The notes: generated by a model not told the origin, from the sequence alone. A stretch of 64,000 nt of DNA from Natronorubrum thiooxidans (GCF_900156475.1 NZ_FTNR01000002.1:349030-413029); one strand, 5' to 3'; shown: positions 44,640 through 54,834, numbered from the stretch's first letter. Translations and numbers: made by a program.

Positions 44640-45941
44640 ATGAATGTCGATATCGGTAACGCGCTGGCATCGGTCGCCGCCCCGGGCGTCTCTCGAGCAT
44701 CTCTCGAGCGACTGGACACACAGGTCGCGGACGCCCACGAGCGCATCGAGCGCGGGATGGCGAACGGAGAACACGGCTACGAGGCACTGAATCTGCCCCA
44801 GCGAACCGATCCCGACGAGATCCGGGCTGCCGTCGAGCCGGTCGCCGACGCCGACGCCCTCATTACGGTCGGCATCGGCGGCAGCGCACTCGGCGCGGCG
44901 ACGATCACGAACGCACTCGCCGACGAGAGCGACACCGAAGCCGTCTACCTCGACAACGTCGATCCCGAGTGGGTCTCGAGCCACCTCGATCGACTCGACC
45001 TCGAGAACACGGCGATTAACGTGGTCTCGCGCTCGGGGACGACGGCGGAGACGCTGGCGAACTTCCTCGTCGTCCGTGACGCCTTCGAGTCAGCGGGCGT
45101 CGACTGGACCGAGCGAACAATCGTCACGACCGGCGACGCCGGCCCGCTGCGTGATCTCTCGGATCGCCACGACCTGCCCTCGCTGAAGGTCCCCGACGGC
45201 GTTCCCGGCCGGTTCTCGGCGCTGTCGGCGGTCGGCATGGTCGCCGCGGAAGTCTGTGGCCACGACCTCGAGGCTCTCCTCGAGGGCGCGGCCGCCGAAG
45301 CCGAGACGCTGTCAGGGTCGCTGTTCGAGTGTCCGGCCTACGCCTACGGCGCGACGACGTACGCACTCGACCAGCGCGGGGCCGGCATCAACGCGATGAT
45401 GCCCTATGCGGAATCGCTCGAGACCGCAGCCGAGTGGTTCGCGCAGCTCTGGGCCGAGAGCTTAGGCAAGGACGACCTCGGCCAGACGCCGGTGCGCGCC
45501 CTCGGCGTGACCGACCAACACTCCCAACTCCAGCTCTACCGGGCGGGCCCGCGCGACAAACTCGTCACGTTCGTCACGCCCCAGGAGAGCGTGGATCGAC
45601 CGATTCCGGACACCGACGTCGAGAACCTCGCCTACCTCGGCGACGCGACGCTCGGCGAACTGCTCGAGGCCGAGTTCGAGGCGACGGAAGCCAGCCTCGC
45701 GGCGGCCGGCCGACCGAACGTCCGGCTCGAACTCGAGCGCGTCGACGAGTACGAACTGGGCGGGCTGCTGTACGGCATGGAAGCCGCGTGCGTGCTCGCG
45801 GGCGAGCTCTACGGCGTCAACACGTTCGAACAGCCCGCCGTCGAGTGGGCCAAGAAGGCGACCCGCGGCCTGCTCGGTGGCGGCGAGTTCGAGGAAGCCG
45901 AAGCTGTCGCGGAGAAGACGTCGCTTCGCGTCGAGCGGTAA
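44640..45941 (+). CDS. pgi: glucose-6-phosphate isomerase
   Basis: Product of 433 aa. It interconverts glucose-6-phosphate and fructose-6-phosphate; in haloarchaea this serves mainly gluconeogenesis and the oxidative branch. Sugar-phosphate binding loops are 'TVGIGGSALGAATI' (near 79) and 'VVSRSGTTAETLANF' (near 128). The catalytic Glu is in 'PAYAYGATTYALDQRGAGIN' to 'GVTDQHSQLQLYRAG', and the C-terminal Lys in 'AVEWAKKATRGLLGGG'. Bacterial-type PGI fold, not the cupin type of some archaea. Start ATG 44640. Confidence 0.94.
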   Translation: MNVDIGNALASVAAPGVSRASLERLDTQVADAHERIERGMANGEHGYEALNLPQRTDPDEIRAAVEPVADADALITVGIGGSALGAATITNALADESDTEAVYLDNVDPEWVSSHLDRLDLENTAINVVSRSGTTAETLANFLVVRDAFESAGVDWTERTIVTTGDAGPLRDLSDRHDLPSLKVPDGVPGRFSALSAVGMVAAEVCGHDLEALLEGAAAEAETLSGSLFECPAYAYGATTYALDQRGAGINAMMPYAESLETAAEWFAQLWAESLGKDDLGQTPVRALGVTDQHSQLQLYRAGPRDKLVTFVTPQESVDRPIPDTDVENLAYLGDATLGELLEAEFEATEASLAAAGRPNVRLELERVDEYELGGLLYGMEAACVLAGELYGVNTFEQPAVEWAKKATRGLLGGGEFEEAEAVAEKTSLRVER

Positions 45942-46045
45942 TCGAGCCTCGAGCGGTGACGAGCAGAGACGCATCCGTGGCGGCCGACGGACACTCGGTC
46001 GCTCGGTTGCGGTGGGCCTATGAGCACGCACGCGAACAGCAACGT

Positions 46046-47164
46046 ATGAGCGACACTGCGCGGGCCGTCGACGGTGATGGCGACCCGCTTTCGTCCGCCG
46101 TCGTCCCGACCGTCGGCACTGTCCTCTCGGTCATAACCGTCGCTGCACTGTTGGTTCCCGCTCGCCACGGCGTCGAGGAGCCGGCGCTCTGGATCGCGGC
46201 GGCCGGAGCACTTTTGACTACCGGTGCGTTTCTCACACGCCGACACGGCATCCTCGAGCGACGCGTCGCCGGCCCGATCGCTGCCGGCTCGAGTCTGCTC
46301 GTCGTGCTCCTGTCGGGGTACGCGATCACCCAGGGGGTGCTCGGATCGATCGTCGTCCCGGGTCTCGAGTGGTCGGTCTCGTTGCTGTTTTGTGCCTTTT
46401 TCGTGGCAGCCGGAAGCGTCGGTATCGGGGTCGCCGACCACGCGGGCGTCTCGGGCAGCGGGTTGAAGCGCAGACTGGGACTGACGGGAGAAATGCTGGT
46501 GCTTGCGTTTATTGGCCTGTTCGCCATTTCGATCGCGGCCATCCTCCTTTCGGTTCCCGTGCAACTGCTCGCGGGCGAGCCGACGGAGTTCCAGTGGACG
46601 GTGATTGAGTATCTCGCCTTTGCCGTCGGACTCGGTGCCGTCGCGGCCGGCTATCTCGCGTTCCGCGAGCGGGACCTGTCGTTTCTCGACCTCGAGCGCC
46701 CGACGCTTCGGACGGTCGGGTGGGTAGTCGGCGGACTGCTCTTGATCCTTGGGGCGAACTTGGGGATCTCGGCGCTGATGACCGCTGCTGGCATCGAGGC
46801 CTCCGAACACACCACGACCCAACAGGCCGCCGAAAACCCCGATCTGTTGCTCGTGATCATCCCTGCGATGGTGTTGTTCGTCGGGCCGTTCGAGGAACTG
46901 CTCTACCGCAACATCATCCAGAAATCGCTCTACGAGAGGTTCTCACGGCCCGGTGCGGTCGTCGTCGCAAGCGCCGTGTTCACGCTCGTCCACATTTCGG
47001 CGTACGCTACTGCAGGGGCGGGCCGAATTCTCGCGAGTCTGTCGCTGCTGTTCGTGCTCTCGTTGATCCTCGGGACGATCTACGAGCGGACGGAGAACTT
47101 ACTCGTTCCGGCACTCGTCCACGGCTGTTACAATGCGGCAATCTTTCTGCCGATGTACTTCTAG
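46046..47164 (+). CDS. CPBP-family intramembrane metalloprotease
   Basis: Product of 372 aa with about eight to ten membrane helices. The glutamate pair is E283-E284 in 'GPFEELLYRNII' (EExxxR), followed by histidines in 'FTLVHISAY' and 'ALVHGCYNAAIF', the complete metal/catalytic set of CPBP (Abi/CAAX-protease-like) enzymes. Substrates are unknown; relatives process prenylated or secreted peptides or give bacteriocin immunity. The start ATG 46046 has a TATA-like CCTATGAG about 27 bp upstream. The open frame extends much further upstream through pgi but that part is a shadow. Confidence 0.86.
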   Translation: MSDTARAVDGDGDPLSSAVVPTVGTVLSVITVAALLVPARHGVEEPALWIAAAGALLTTGAFLTRRHGILERRVAGPIAAGSSLLVVLLSGYAITQGVLGSIVVPGLEWSVSLLFCAFFVAAGSVGIGVADHAGVSGSGLKRRLGLTGEMLVLAFIGLFAISIAAILLSVPVQLLAGEPTEFQWTVIEYLAFAVGLGAVAAGYLAFRERDLSFLDLERPTLRTVGWVVGGLLLILGANLGISALMTAAGIEASEHTTTQQAAENPDLLLVIIPAMVLFVGPFEELLYRNIIQKSLYERFSRPGAVVVASAVFTLVHISAYATAGAGRILASLSLLFVLSLILGTIYERTENLLVPALVHGCYNAAIFLPMYF

Positions 47165-47180
47165 AAGTCGTCTCCGACGC

Positions 47181-47639
47181 TTACGAGGGGTTCTTGCGTG
47201 CAAGCCCCGAGCCACAGATCGGACAGCGATCCTTCTGCTCGTCGAACTCCCGGCCACAGCCCTGACACTGATATCGCCAGTGGCGCTGTTCCTCGATTCC
47301 CTCTCGAGCGATCACGTCGACGGCGACGTTGAGTTTTTCAGCGACGTTTTGCATCGCGTAGTCGTCGGTGACGAGCGTTGCATCGAGTTCGAAACTCGCC
47401 GCGATGAGTCGAACGTCGGTGTCCGAAAGGACGTCGAGATCACCCGACTCTTTGGCCGCGCGTTCGACCTTCTCAGTAGTGTCCCCGTTTGGAATATGAA
47501 TGTGCATCCCCGAGCCTTCCATCGCGTCGTAGCGATAGGCGCTCTCGTCCTCGAGTTCCTCGCGGACGAGTGGGATCGTTGCAGTCTGTTCTGTCGTGTG
47601 AAAGTCGTGAATAAACGCCGAGGAGTCAAGAACGTACAT
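47181..47639 (-). CDS. nob1: rRNA maturation endonuclease Nob1
   Basis: Product of 152 aa. It cuts the 3' end of 16S rRNA during small-subunit maturation. The PIN domain opens MYVLDSSAFIHDF with the first catalytic Asp and has further acidic residues in 'SDTDVRLIAAS' and 'LVTDDYAMQNVA'. A zinc ribbon closes the protein: 'YQCQGCGREF...RCPICGSGL'. Both parts are in the Nob1 order. It is read after the PRC-barrel gene with a 4-bp gap, so the two share an operon. Confidence 0.92.
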   Translation of the reverse strand: MYVLDSSAFIHDFHTTEQTATIPLVREELEDESAYRYDAMEGSGMHIHIPNGDTTEKVERAAKESGDLDVLSDTDVRLIAASFELDATLVTDDYAMQNVAEKLNVAVDVIAREGIEEQRHWRYQCQGCGREFDEQKDRCPICGSGLARKNPS

Positions 47640-47643
47640 TCCG

Positions 47644-47889
47644 TTAGCGCTGGACGACGATGTAATCTTTGACGGCCTGAACACGGTTGACGGGCACGAG
47701 GAACCGGCCGGCTTCGTCGACGTCGAAGTCGACCGACCGGGTCGGGAGTTCCTCGTCAGGATCGATTACGAGATCGTGTAGTTTGCCCGATTTGAGGTCC
47801 ATCGTGATGTTGTAGAGCAGTCCCAGTTCGACGCCGTCGGAACCCATGACCGACTTCCCCGAGAGGTTTTCAGCGAGTATATCGCTCAT
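47644..47889 (-). CDS. PRC-barrel domain protein
   Basis: Product of 81 aa, a single PRC barrel: 'LSGKSVMGSDGVELGLLYNITMDLKSGKL' and 'DLVIDPDEEL', ending 'RVQAVKDYIVVQR'. Similar domains occur in the ribosome-maturation protein RimM and in archaeal CdpB cell-division proteins. Here the neighbour nob1 points to ribosome biogenesis, but the CdpB family is also a single short PRC barrel in haloarchaea, so a division role is equally possible. Confidence 0.85.
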   Translation of the reverse strand: MSDILAENLSGKSVMGSDGVELGLLYNITMDLKSGKLHDLVIDPDEELPTRSVDFDVDEAGRFLVPVNRVQAVKDYIVVQR

Positions 47890-48076
47890 GTATACCCGTA
47901 CTTACTAATCGGTATTAAAAACCACGGGGTCCACGCGAAACACCGTGATGGCTTTTCTCGTCGCTCGTCGAATCCGTCTCTGATCAGTTCGCGTGGAAAT
48001 CGGCGAACGCGGATGACGATGGGTTTAACTACCGTCCTGCGGACGCTTTAGACAAGACCTTCTCGGGTGGTTCACC

Positions 48077-49876
48077 ATGTCGAATACGGATACGCGCGAC
48101 CCCACATCTCTCAGAACACCGATCGTCGCTGTCCTCGGACACGTCGATCACGGTAAGACCAGTCTCCTCGATAAAATACGCGGCTCTGCAGTTATCGAGG
48201 GTGAAGCAGGGGCGATTACCCAGCACATCGGCGCGACAGCCGTGCCGCTGGATATCATCTCCACCATCGCGGGCGACCTCGTCGACCCGGACGACTTCGA
48301 CCTCCCCGGCCTGCTGTTTATCGATACGCCGGGTCACCACTCCTTTACGACGCTTCGCTCCCGCGGTGGCGCACTCGCCGACATCGCGATCCTCGTCGTC
48401 GACGTCAACGACGGGTTCCAGCCCCAAACGCTCGAGGCCTTAGAGATCCTCAAACGTTCCGAAACGCCGTTTATCGTCGCTGCGAACAAGATCGACACCG
48501 TCCCCGGCTGGAACGTCAACGAGGACTCGCCGATCAACGACACCTACGAATCTCAGTCGGATCGGGTGCGCAAGCGACTGGACGAGAACCTCTATGAGAT
48601 CATCGGTAACCTCTCGGACGAGGGCTTCTCCGCGGACCTGTACTGGCGCGTCCAGAACTTCCAGCGCAACGTCGGCGTCGTCCCCGTCTCGGCGATGACC
48701 GGCGAGGGCGTCCCCGACCTGCTGACCGTGATGATGGGACTCTCCCAGCGCTACATGAAAGAGGAGATGGAGATCGACGTCGCCGGCCCCGGCGTCGGTA
48801 CCGTCCTCGAGGTCAAAGAGGAGAAAGGCTTCGGGACAACCATCGACACCGTCCTCTACGACGGGACGATCAGAGCCGACGACACGATCGTCGTCGGGGG
48901 GATGAACAAGCCCATCGTCACCGAGGTTCGGGCGCTGCTCCAGCCTCGACCGCTCGCCGAAATTCGAACTGAGAGCCGGTTCGAGAAAGTCGACGAGGTG
49001 TCGGCTGCATCCGGGATCAAAGTCGCCGCGCCGGACCTTGCAGACGCGATGGCCGGCGCGCCGGTCCGGGTCGTCCGCGATCGGCCCCTCGAGGACGTCG
49101 TCGCCGAGGTCGAGGCCGAACTCGCGGATATCGCCGTCGACACCGAAGAGCAAGGTGTCGTCGTCAAAGCCGACACGCTCGGCAGCCTCGAGGCGATGGC
49201 CGACGCCCTCGACGAAGCCGAAGTGCCGATCGTCCGTGCTGAGGTCGGCGACATCGCCCCGCGTGACATTTCCGTGGCCTCGACGGCCGAAGATTCGAAA
49301 CAGCAGGCGATCCTCGGCTTCAACGTCGACGTGCTCAGCGACGCCGAACAGCGCGCCGAGATCGACGACGTGAAACTGTTCACCGACGAGGTCATCTATC
49401 AGCTTATCGAGGAGTACGAACAGCACATCGAGGAACTCGAGCGCGCCCAGCAGGATACGATTCTCGACAACATCGTACGGCCCGCCCGGTTCCGGATTCT
49501 GCCCGACCATACCTTCCGCCAGAACGACCCCGCAGTCGTCGGCGTCGAAGTGAACTCGGGCACGATCCAGAATAACGCCAATGTCGTCAAGTTCGAGAAC
49601 AACGAACCCGAACGCGTCGGCCAGGTCAAAGGGATTCAAGAACAGGGCGAAGACGTCGACGAGGCCCGCGCCGGCAACCGCGTGAGCGTCGCGATCGACG
49701 GCCCGACCGTTGGCCGCCAGATCGAGGAGGACGACGAACTCTGGACTGCGGTCCCCGAGAAACACGCGAAGATCTTAGAGCAGGAGCTGGCAAGCGAGAT
49801 TCCGGGTGACGAACTCGAGGCGCTGAATATGTATCTGGACAAACAGCGCAGTCGTGATCCGTTCTGGGGCAAATAA
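48077..49876 (+). CDS. infB: translation initiation factor aIF5B (IF2-like GTPase)
   Basis: Product of 599 aa. It promotes subunit joining and initiator tRNA placement. GTPase motifs: G1 'GHVDHGKTSLLDKI' (residues about 18-31), G2 'GAITQHIGATAVP', G3 'DTPGHHSF', G4 'ANKIDTVPGW'. Domains II-IV follow, ending in 'LNMYLDKQRSRDPFWGK'. No intein is present. The length is normal for archaeal aIF5B, without the eukaryotic N-terminal extension. Confidence 0.96.
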   Translation: MSNTDTRDPTSLRTPIVAVLGHVDHGKTSLLDKIRGSAVIEGEAGAITQHIGATAVPLDIISTIAGDLVDPDDFDLPGLLFIDTPGHHSFTTLRSRGGALADIAILVVDVNDGFQPQTLEALEILKRSETPFIVAANKIDTVPGWNVNEDSPINDTYESQSDRVRKRLDENLYEIIGNLSDEGFSADLYWRVQNFQRNVGVVPVSAMTGEGVPDLLTVMMGLSQRYMKEEMEIDVAGPGVGTVLEVKEEKGFGTTIDTVLYDGTIRADDTIVVGGMNKPIVTEVRALLQPRPLAEIRTESRFEKVDEVSAASGIKVAAPDLADAMAGAPVRVVRDRPLEDVVAEVEAELADIAVDTEEQGVVVKADTLGSLEAMADALDEAEVPIVRAEVGDIAPRDISVASTAEDSKQQAILGFNVDVLSDAEQRAEIDDVKLFTDEVIYQLIEEYEQHIEELERAQQDTILDNIVRPARFRILPDHTFRQNDPAVVGVEVNSGTIQNNANVVKFENNEPERVGQVKGIQEQGEDVDEARAGNRVSVAIDGPTVGRQIEEDDELWTAVPEKHAKILEQELASEIPGDELEALNMYLDKQRSRDPFWGK

Positions 49877-49925
49877 CAGTCAAAACTCCGAAGTTATTTT
49901 GTGACATCGGGCAGAGACGGTTGGT

Positions 49926-50105
49926 ATGGTCTCCCGTGAAAACAAAGTCGTCGGCGGGTTTGTCGCGGTCGCAATGGCCCTCACTTTCGGCGGATTTTGG
50001 CTGACCGATTTACCAGATGAAATTTTGATGGTGCTGCTGTTTTTTGTCGGTGTCGTCGCACCGATGGTCGTGAACAACTATCTCGATACCCGAGAATCCG
50101 TGTGA
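49926..50105 (+). CDS. small two-helix membrane protein, 59 aa
   Basis: The protein reads MVSRENKVVGGFVAVAMALT and then 'FGGFWLTDLPDEILMVLLFFVGVVAPMVVNNYLD', giving two hydrophobic helices at about 9-25 and 33-50. Start and stop are in the natural place 49 bp after infB on the same strand, and codons are typical. I recognise no family, although short membrane proteins of this kind are common next to haloarchaeal housekeeping genes. Confidence 0.65.
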   Translation: MVSRENKVVGGFVAVAMALTFGGFWLTDLPDEILMVLLFFVGVVAPMVVNNYLDTRESV

Positions 50106-50234
50106 TAGAGTGAGCCGGTATGCACACTTTGTTCGTACGCCAGCGTTCACTTCTGGGGCAAGTAGCGATCCCCGCCGGCTGATGGAGACGGAATCGGTCG
50201 CTACCCTTAACCTTCGTGCAAGCCTATAACTCGT

Positions 50235-50438
50235 ATGACTCAGTTCGTCTGGATACTTGTCGTGTCGTACGTCGTCCTCGGAGCCGCACTCGTCTCTGGG
50301 CTGGCGATCGGTTCGACGACACTGTTTCTCGCTGCCGGTGGACTGTTTGCGGCACTCGCCGTTTCCCAGCGGATCGTCTACTCCAGCGCCGACGGTCGAA
50401 CGCCCGATCCGGGACCAACCCCGCGCAAGCGAATCTGA
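50235..50438 (+). CDS. small membrane protein, 67 aa
   Basis: MTQFVWILVVSYVVLGAALV forms a first helix, and 'TLFLAAGGLFAALAVSQRIVY' a second; the tail 'SADGRTPDPGPTPRKRI' is basic and probably cytoplasmic. No family is recognised. It ends 8 bp from the convergent cyclophilin-like gene. Confidence 0.65.
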   Translation: MTQFVWILVVSYVVLGAALVSGLAIGSTTLFLAAGGLFAALAVSQRIVYSSADGRTPDPGPTPRKRI

Positions 50439-50446
50439 ATTCGGCG

Positions 50447-50821
50447 TTACTCCGCTCGCTCGAGTCGCACTCGCGTCCCGCCATCTAGCTCCGCAAGCGC
50501 CGAGACGTCCTCGAGTCTGGCAACGACAGTAACGGGCGCAGCAGCGCGCGGCTCGCCGTCGGTACTGGCTGGCGTCTCGCCCCAGAACAGACACAGTTTG
50601 TCCCCGTCAGGCCAGTAGGCGATCGCCCCCTCCGGAACGACCTCGCTGGCGTGTTCGGCTGGCACGTCGAGGGCGAGATCGAAGTAGAGTTCGTCGCCCC
50701 AGCGAATCCCATCGCCCGCGACGGGCAACGCAGCCTCGAGTGCGGCCCTCGTTTCCGGGGCGTCGTCGGTCCAGGTCGCTGTCAACTCCCGCTCACCAAC
50801 GGTGACACGAAGATCCGTCAT
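50447..50821 (-). CDS. cyclophilin-like fold protein (TM1367 type)
   Basis: Product of 124 aa, all beta. 'IRWGDELYFDLALDVP', 'VPEGAIAYWPDGDKLCLFWGETPAS' and 'ARLEDVSALAEL' match the cyclophilin-like TM1367 family, which has the cyclophilin barrel but no known peptidyl-prolyl isomerase activity. The ligand is unknown. The membrane-protein gene on the same strand lies 21 bp upstream and may be co-transcribed. Confidence 0.8.
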   Translation of the reverse strand: MTDLRVTVGERELTATWTDDAPETRAALEAALPVAGDGIRWGDELYFDLALDVPAEHASEVVPEGAIAYWPDGDKLCLFWGETPASTDGEPRAAAPVTVVARLEDVSALAELDGGTRVRLERAE

Positions 50822-50842
50822 ATCTCCACCGTCACACGGACA

Positions 50843-51766
50843 CTACTTCGTGTTGTCTGTCAGTGTGACTCGAGCGTCGGGCGACGGCTCTCGTCGCCCG
50901 CGTGCGCGTTCGAGTTCCTCGAGGACGTGTTCGGGGTCATCGATCGCCGAGCGGTCACAGCGGATATCGAGCCACCGGTGCTCGAGAACGAGTTCGTCAT
51001 CGGTGAGTTCGATGCCGGTGATCGAATCCCACGGCACGAGCGTTCGCTTGTAGGTGCGCTCGAGGACGACGCCGGCCGCGTGGGCGTGGATCTCCGGAAC
51101 GCTCCAGCGCTCGCTCGCATCGAAATCGACCCAGTCGCCACCCCAGTCGAATCGATTTGCGAGGAGCACGACGGTCCCGTACCCCGCCCAGAGGAGGCCG
51201 ATCCAGTTGCCGGCGGCAATGCTCCCGAGGCCGGCGATAACGAGGCCGACCGCCATGACGATGGACGCCCACCCGTTCGCTCCGTAGCGGGGGTCGTGCC
51301 ACGCCCAGGAGACGACCGGCTCGTCGGGCGTCACCGCGGCGACGGACCGATTTCTGGTCATCCGTGCAATGCCGACGGCGACGGCCCCACTGAGCAGACT
51401 GCTCGCGATCGCGAGCACGCTGAGTCGGGTCGTGGACTCGAGTGAGGTGATTGCGGGGACGAACAAGACGGCCACGAACGCGGCCGCCGGGAGATAGCAC
51501 GCGAGCCGTCGACGGCGAGACTGGCCGATTCGTTCGGGGAGGCCACGCAGCCGATGGCCGAAAATGAAAACGAGTAGCAGGACGGCTGTCAACGTACTCG
51601 GTGCCGTCGCGAGAATCGTCGCCGTCGTCGCATCCGTGGCGACGCCAGCGATTGCGGTCGCTCCGGCAATGATCACCCCGAGATAGAACCCGAAGCCGGC
51701 TTTGAATCCGAGATCTGGCTCGGAAACGCTGGGCGCTGGGCCTGACTGTCTGTCGTGCGTGGCCAC
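50843..51766 (-). CDS. membrane protein with C-terminal PH-like domain
   Basis: Product of 307 aa from GTG 51766. Two pairs of hydrophobic helices (about 25-75 and 85-130 as well as 165-205) precede a soluble C-terminal part with 'YKRTLVPWDSITGIELTDDELVLEHRWLDIRCDR', which looks like the PH-like domain of bacterial DUF304-type proteins. Function unknown. The start is uncertain: TTG 51793 is the only other in-frame option seen close by. Confidence 0.62.
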   Translation of the reverse strand: MATHDRQSGPAPSVSEPDLGFKAGFGFYLGVIIAGATAIAGVATDATTATILATAPSTLTAVLLLVFIFGHRLRGLPERIGQSRRRRLACYLPAAAFVAVLFVPAITSLESTTRLSVLAIASSLLSGAVAVGIARMTRNRSVAAVTPDEPVVSWAWHDPRYGANGWASIVMAVGLVIAGLGSIAAGNWIGLLWAGYGTVVLLANRFDWGGDWVDFDASERWSVPEIHAHAAGVVLERTYKRTLVPWDSITGIELTDDELVLEHRWLDIRCDRSAIDDPEHVLEELERARGRREPSPDARVTLTDNTK

Positions 51767-51908
51767 AGGTGATTCGTTGCTGTCACTCCACAAAACAGTT
51801 CGGGCACCCGACCGGCCGTGGCGAACCTGTCACACTCGAGAATGACAGGGCATGCCGGAGACGGACCGGTCCCGAAATCGTTTTCAACCGTTCACACGGA
51901 CACTCGGT

Positions 51909-53594
51909 ATGCCGACGGAATCGGACACTCATTATGACCCCGATCTGGGGAGCAAGTTCATCTTCGTCACCGGCGGTGTGATGTCGGGACTCGGCAAAGG
52001 GATTACGGCCGCGAGCACCGGCCGACTCCTGAAAAACGCCGGGTTCGATGTCACCGCTGTGAAGATCGATCCGTATCTCAACGTCGACGCAGGGACGATG
52101 AATCCCTACCAACACGGTGAGGTCTACGTCTTAGAAGACGGCGGGGAGGTCGACCTCGATCTGGGGAACTACGAACGGTTCCTCGATATCGACATGACCT
52201 CGGATCATAACATCACCACCGGGAAAACGTACCAGCACGTCATCGAGAAAGAACGTGCAGGCGACTACCTCGGGAAGACGGTCCAGATCATCCCGCACAT
52301 CACCAACGACATCAAACGCCGCATTCGAGAGGCCGCCGAAGGCACCGACGTCTGTATCATCGAAGTCGGTGGCACGGTCGGCGACATCGAGGGGATGCCC
52401 TACCTCGAGGCCCTCCGCCAGTTCGCCCACGAGGAACCCGAGGAGAACGTGCTCTTTACGCACGTGACCCTCGTCCCGTACTCGAAAAACGGCGAACAGA
52501 AGACCAAACCGACCCAACACAGCGTCAAAGAGGTCCGGTCGATCGGCCTCCAGCCCGACATCATCGTCGGGCGCTGTGAGGATCGGCTCGACCCCGAGAC
52601 CAAAGAGAAGATCGCGCTGTTCTGTGATATCCCGACCGAGGCGGTGTTCTCGAACCCAGACGTCGACGACGTCTATCACGTCCCGCTGATGGTCGAGGAG
52701 GAAGGCTTAGACCAGTACGTGCTCGAGCACTTCGACCTCGACGACGAGGCGCTCCCGCCGGGCGAGCGAGCCAACGAGTGGCGTAATATCGTCACGTCGG
52801 AGAAAAACGATGAAGTCGACGTCGCGCTGGTCGGCAAGTACGACTTAGAAGACGCGTACATGTCGATCCACGAGTCGCTCAAACACGCCGGCTTCGAACT
52901 CGGCGCTGACGTCAACGTCCACTGGGTGTCGGCCGACGAGATGGCCGAGGGCCACGATGGCCAACTCGAGGACGTCGACGGCGTCATCGTCCCCGGTGGC
53001 TTCGGAATGCGCGGCTCCGAGGGCAAGATCGAAGCCGTCCGATACGCCCGCGAAAACGACGTGCCGTTCCTCGGTCTCTGTCTTGGCTTCCAGATGGCCG
53101 TCGTCGAGTACGCCCGCCACGTGCTGGGACTCGAGGACGCCCACTCGGCGGAGATGGTCGAAGACACCCCACACCCGGTCATCGACATCCTCCCAGAACA
53201 GTACGAGGTCGAAGACATGGGCGGCACGATGCGGCTGGGCGAGCACACGACCGTGATCGAACCCGAAACACTCGCCTACGACCTCTACGACGACACGTCC
53301 TGTACCGAGCGCCACCGCCACCGCTACGAGGTCAACCCCGAGTACTTCGACCAGTTCGACGACGAGCCGCTGACGTTCTCGGGCACGGCGGGCAACCGGA
53401 TGGAGATCCTCGAACTCGAGGACCATCCCTACTTCCTCGGGACGCAGTTCCACCCCGAGTACACGTCCCGTCCCGGCCAGCCGAGCCCGCCGTTCGTCGG
53501 ACTCGTCGAGGCCGTCCTCGAGCGCACAAACGCCACCGCCGACACCGAGCAGGAATCCGCAGAGACCAACACCGAAACTGAGGTAACCCACTGA
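51909..53594 (+). CDS. pyrG: CTP synthase (glutamine hydrolysing)
   Basis: Product of 561 aa. It aminates UTP to CTP. The amidoligase domain holds the P-loop-like '[15 protein letters not shown]' and '[21 protein letters not shown]'; the glutamine amidotransferase domain from about 300 has the nucleophile in 'LGLCLGFQ' and the His/Glu in 'TQFHPEY'. A 30-residue acidic tail follows. Its stop codon overlaps the guaAb start as TGATG. The start [13 protein letters not shown] is chosen over a frame 19 codons longer. Confidence 0.95.
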   Translation: MPTESDTHYDPDLGSKFIFVTGGVMSGLGKGITAASTGRLLKNAGFDVTAVKIDPYLNVDAGTMNPYQHGEVYVLEDGGEVDLDLGNYERFLDIDMTSDHNITTGKTYQHVIEKERAGDYLGKTVQIIPHITNDIKRRIREAAEGTDVCIIEVGGTVGDIEGMPYLEALRQFAHEEPEENVLFTHVTLVPYSKNGEQKTKPTQHSVKEVRSIGLQPDIIVGRCEDRLDPETKEKIALFCDIPTEAVFSNPDVDDVYHVPLMVEEEGLDQYVLEHFDLDDEALPPGERANEWRNIVTSEKNDEVDVALVGKYDLEDAYMSIHESLKHAGFELGADVNVHWVSADEMAEGHDGQLEDVDGVIVPGGFGMRGSEGKIEAVRYARENDVPFLGLCLGFQMAVVEYARHVLGLEDAHSAEMVEDTPHPVIDILPEQYEVEDMGGTMRLGEHTTVIEPETLAYDLYDDTSCTERHRHRYEVNPEYFDQFDDEPLTFSGTAGNRMEILELEDHPYFLGTQFHPEYTSRPGQPSPPFVGLVEAVLERTNATADTEQESAETNTETEVTH

Positions 53595-54511
53595 TGGTAG
53601 ACACTGAGACGTTCGTTCCGGAGGCAGTTGCAGAGATCGAAGACGAAATCGGCGATGCAAACGCGGTCATTGCCCTCTCGGGCGGTGTCGACTCATCGGT
53701 CGCCGCCGCGCTGGCCTACGAGTCCATCGGCGACCAGCTCACCCCGGTCTACGTCGACACCGGCCTGATGCGGAAAGGCGAAACCGCCCAGATCCGCGAG
53801 ACGTTCGACTACATGGAGTCGCTGCGAATCGTCGACGCCAAAGACCGCTTCCTCGAGGCGCTTGCCGGCGTCACGGACCCCGAGGAGAAACGCGCGGTTA
53901 TCGGCGAGCAGTTCATCCGCGAGTTCGAGCGCGAAGCGAAAGACGCCGACGCAGACTACCTCGTGCAGGGGACGATCTACCCCGACCGCATCGAGAGCGA
54001 AGGCGGCATCAAATCCCACCACAACGTCGGCGGCCTGCCCGATATCGTCGACTTCGAGGGTATCGTCGAACCCGTTCGTGACCTCTATAAGGACGAAGTC
54101 CGCGAGGTCGCTCGCCACCTCGGACTCGAGGAAATCGTCGCCGAGCGGATGCCGTTCCCCGGCCCCGGCCTCGCCGTGCGCGTCATCGGCGAAGTCACCG
54201 ACGAGAAACTCGAGGTCGCCCGTCATGCCTGCCACGTCGTCGAGGAGGAACTCGAGGAGTACGAGCCATGGCAGGCGCTTGCAGCCGTCATCGGCAAGGC
54301 AACGGGTGTCAAAGGCGACAACCGCGTCCACGGCTGGGTCGTCTCCGTTCGCTCCGTCGAGTCGCGAGATGGCATGACCGCCCGCGCCCAGGAGATCGAC
54401 TGGGAGACGCTCCAGCGTATCCAGTCCCGAATCACCGGTGGCCACGAAAACGTCGCCCGCGTCGTCTACGACGTGACCCACAAACCACCTGCAACGATCG
54501 AGTACGAATGA
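53594..54511 (+). CDS. guaAb: GMP synthase, ATP-pyrophosphatase subunit
   Basis: Product of 305 aa. In archaea GMP synthase is made of two proteins; this is the subunit that adenylylates XMP. The PP-loop [10 protein letters not shown] is at about 29-38, and the C-terminal dimerisation part shows '[21 protein letters not shown]' and '[17 protein letters not shown]'. The glutamine-hydrolysing subunit is not adjacent. One-base overlap with pyrG and a 4-base overlap with the DUF7126 gene make a translationally coupled trio. Confidence 0.95.
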   Translation: MVDTETFVPEAVAEIEDEIGDANAVIALSGGVDSSVAAALAYESIGDQLTPVYVDTGLMRKGETAQIRETFDYMESLRIVDAKDRFLEALAGVTDPEEKRAVIGEQFIREFEREAKDADADYLVQGTIYPDRIESEGGIKSHHNVGGLPDIVDFEGIVEPVRDLYKDEVREVARHLGLEEIVAERMPFPGPGLAVRVIGEVTDEKLEVARHACHVVEEELEEYEPWQALAAVIGKATGVKGDNRVHGWVVSVRSVESRDGMTARAQEIDWETLQRIQSRITGGHENVARVVYDVTHKPPATIEYE

Positions 54512-54834
54512 GCATGGACGTCATCGTTGCCGGACCGGACGAGGACAACATCACCGAGGCTCTCGAGGCAACGGGCGCACACGTCGCGCGTGTTACGGGC
54601 GTTATCTCACGGCCCGTCCTCGAGGAAGCCGGCGTTCTCGAGGCGGAGCTGTACGTCCTGACGGACGTCAGCGAGGCGACGACGATCCCGATCGTCTGTG
54701 ATCTCAACGACGACGTTCGGACGGTCGTCTACGCCCGAGACACGATTCCGGATTTCATCAAGGGACAACTCGACCTCGCCGTCGATCCGCAGCTGATGGA
54801 CGCTGCGGTCGTCGCCGACGAACTGACCAGCTGA
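54508..54834 (+). CDS. DUF7126-like protein coupled to guaAb
   Basis: Product of 108 aa. [19 protein letters not shown] and '[23 protein letters not shown]' give a Rossmann-like alternation resembling a response-regulator receiver or a TrkA-N/RCK-like half domain, and it ends with '[18 protein letters not shown]'. The 4-bp overlap ATGA with guaAb and the one-base overlap of guaAb with pyrG mean it is made together with two nucleotide amidotransferases. A regulatory or channelling role is plausible but unproven. The family name is from memory. Confidence 0.75.
   Translation: MSMDVIVAGPDEDNITEALEATGAHVARVTGVISRPVLEEAGVLEAELYVLTDVSEATTIPIVCDLNDDVRTVVYARDTIPDFIKGQLDLAVDPQLMDAAVVADELTS

Noticed and set aside
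45329..46045. Apparent long N-terminal extension of the CPBP protease
   Set aside because: It overlaps pgi in another frame and has Arg-rich shadow composition; ATG 46046 has its own TATA-like box.
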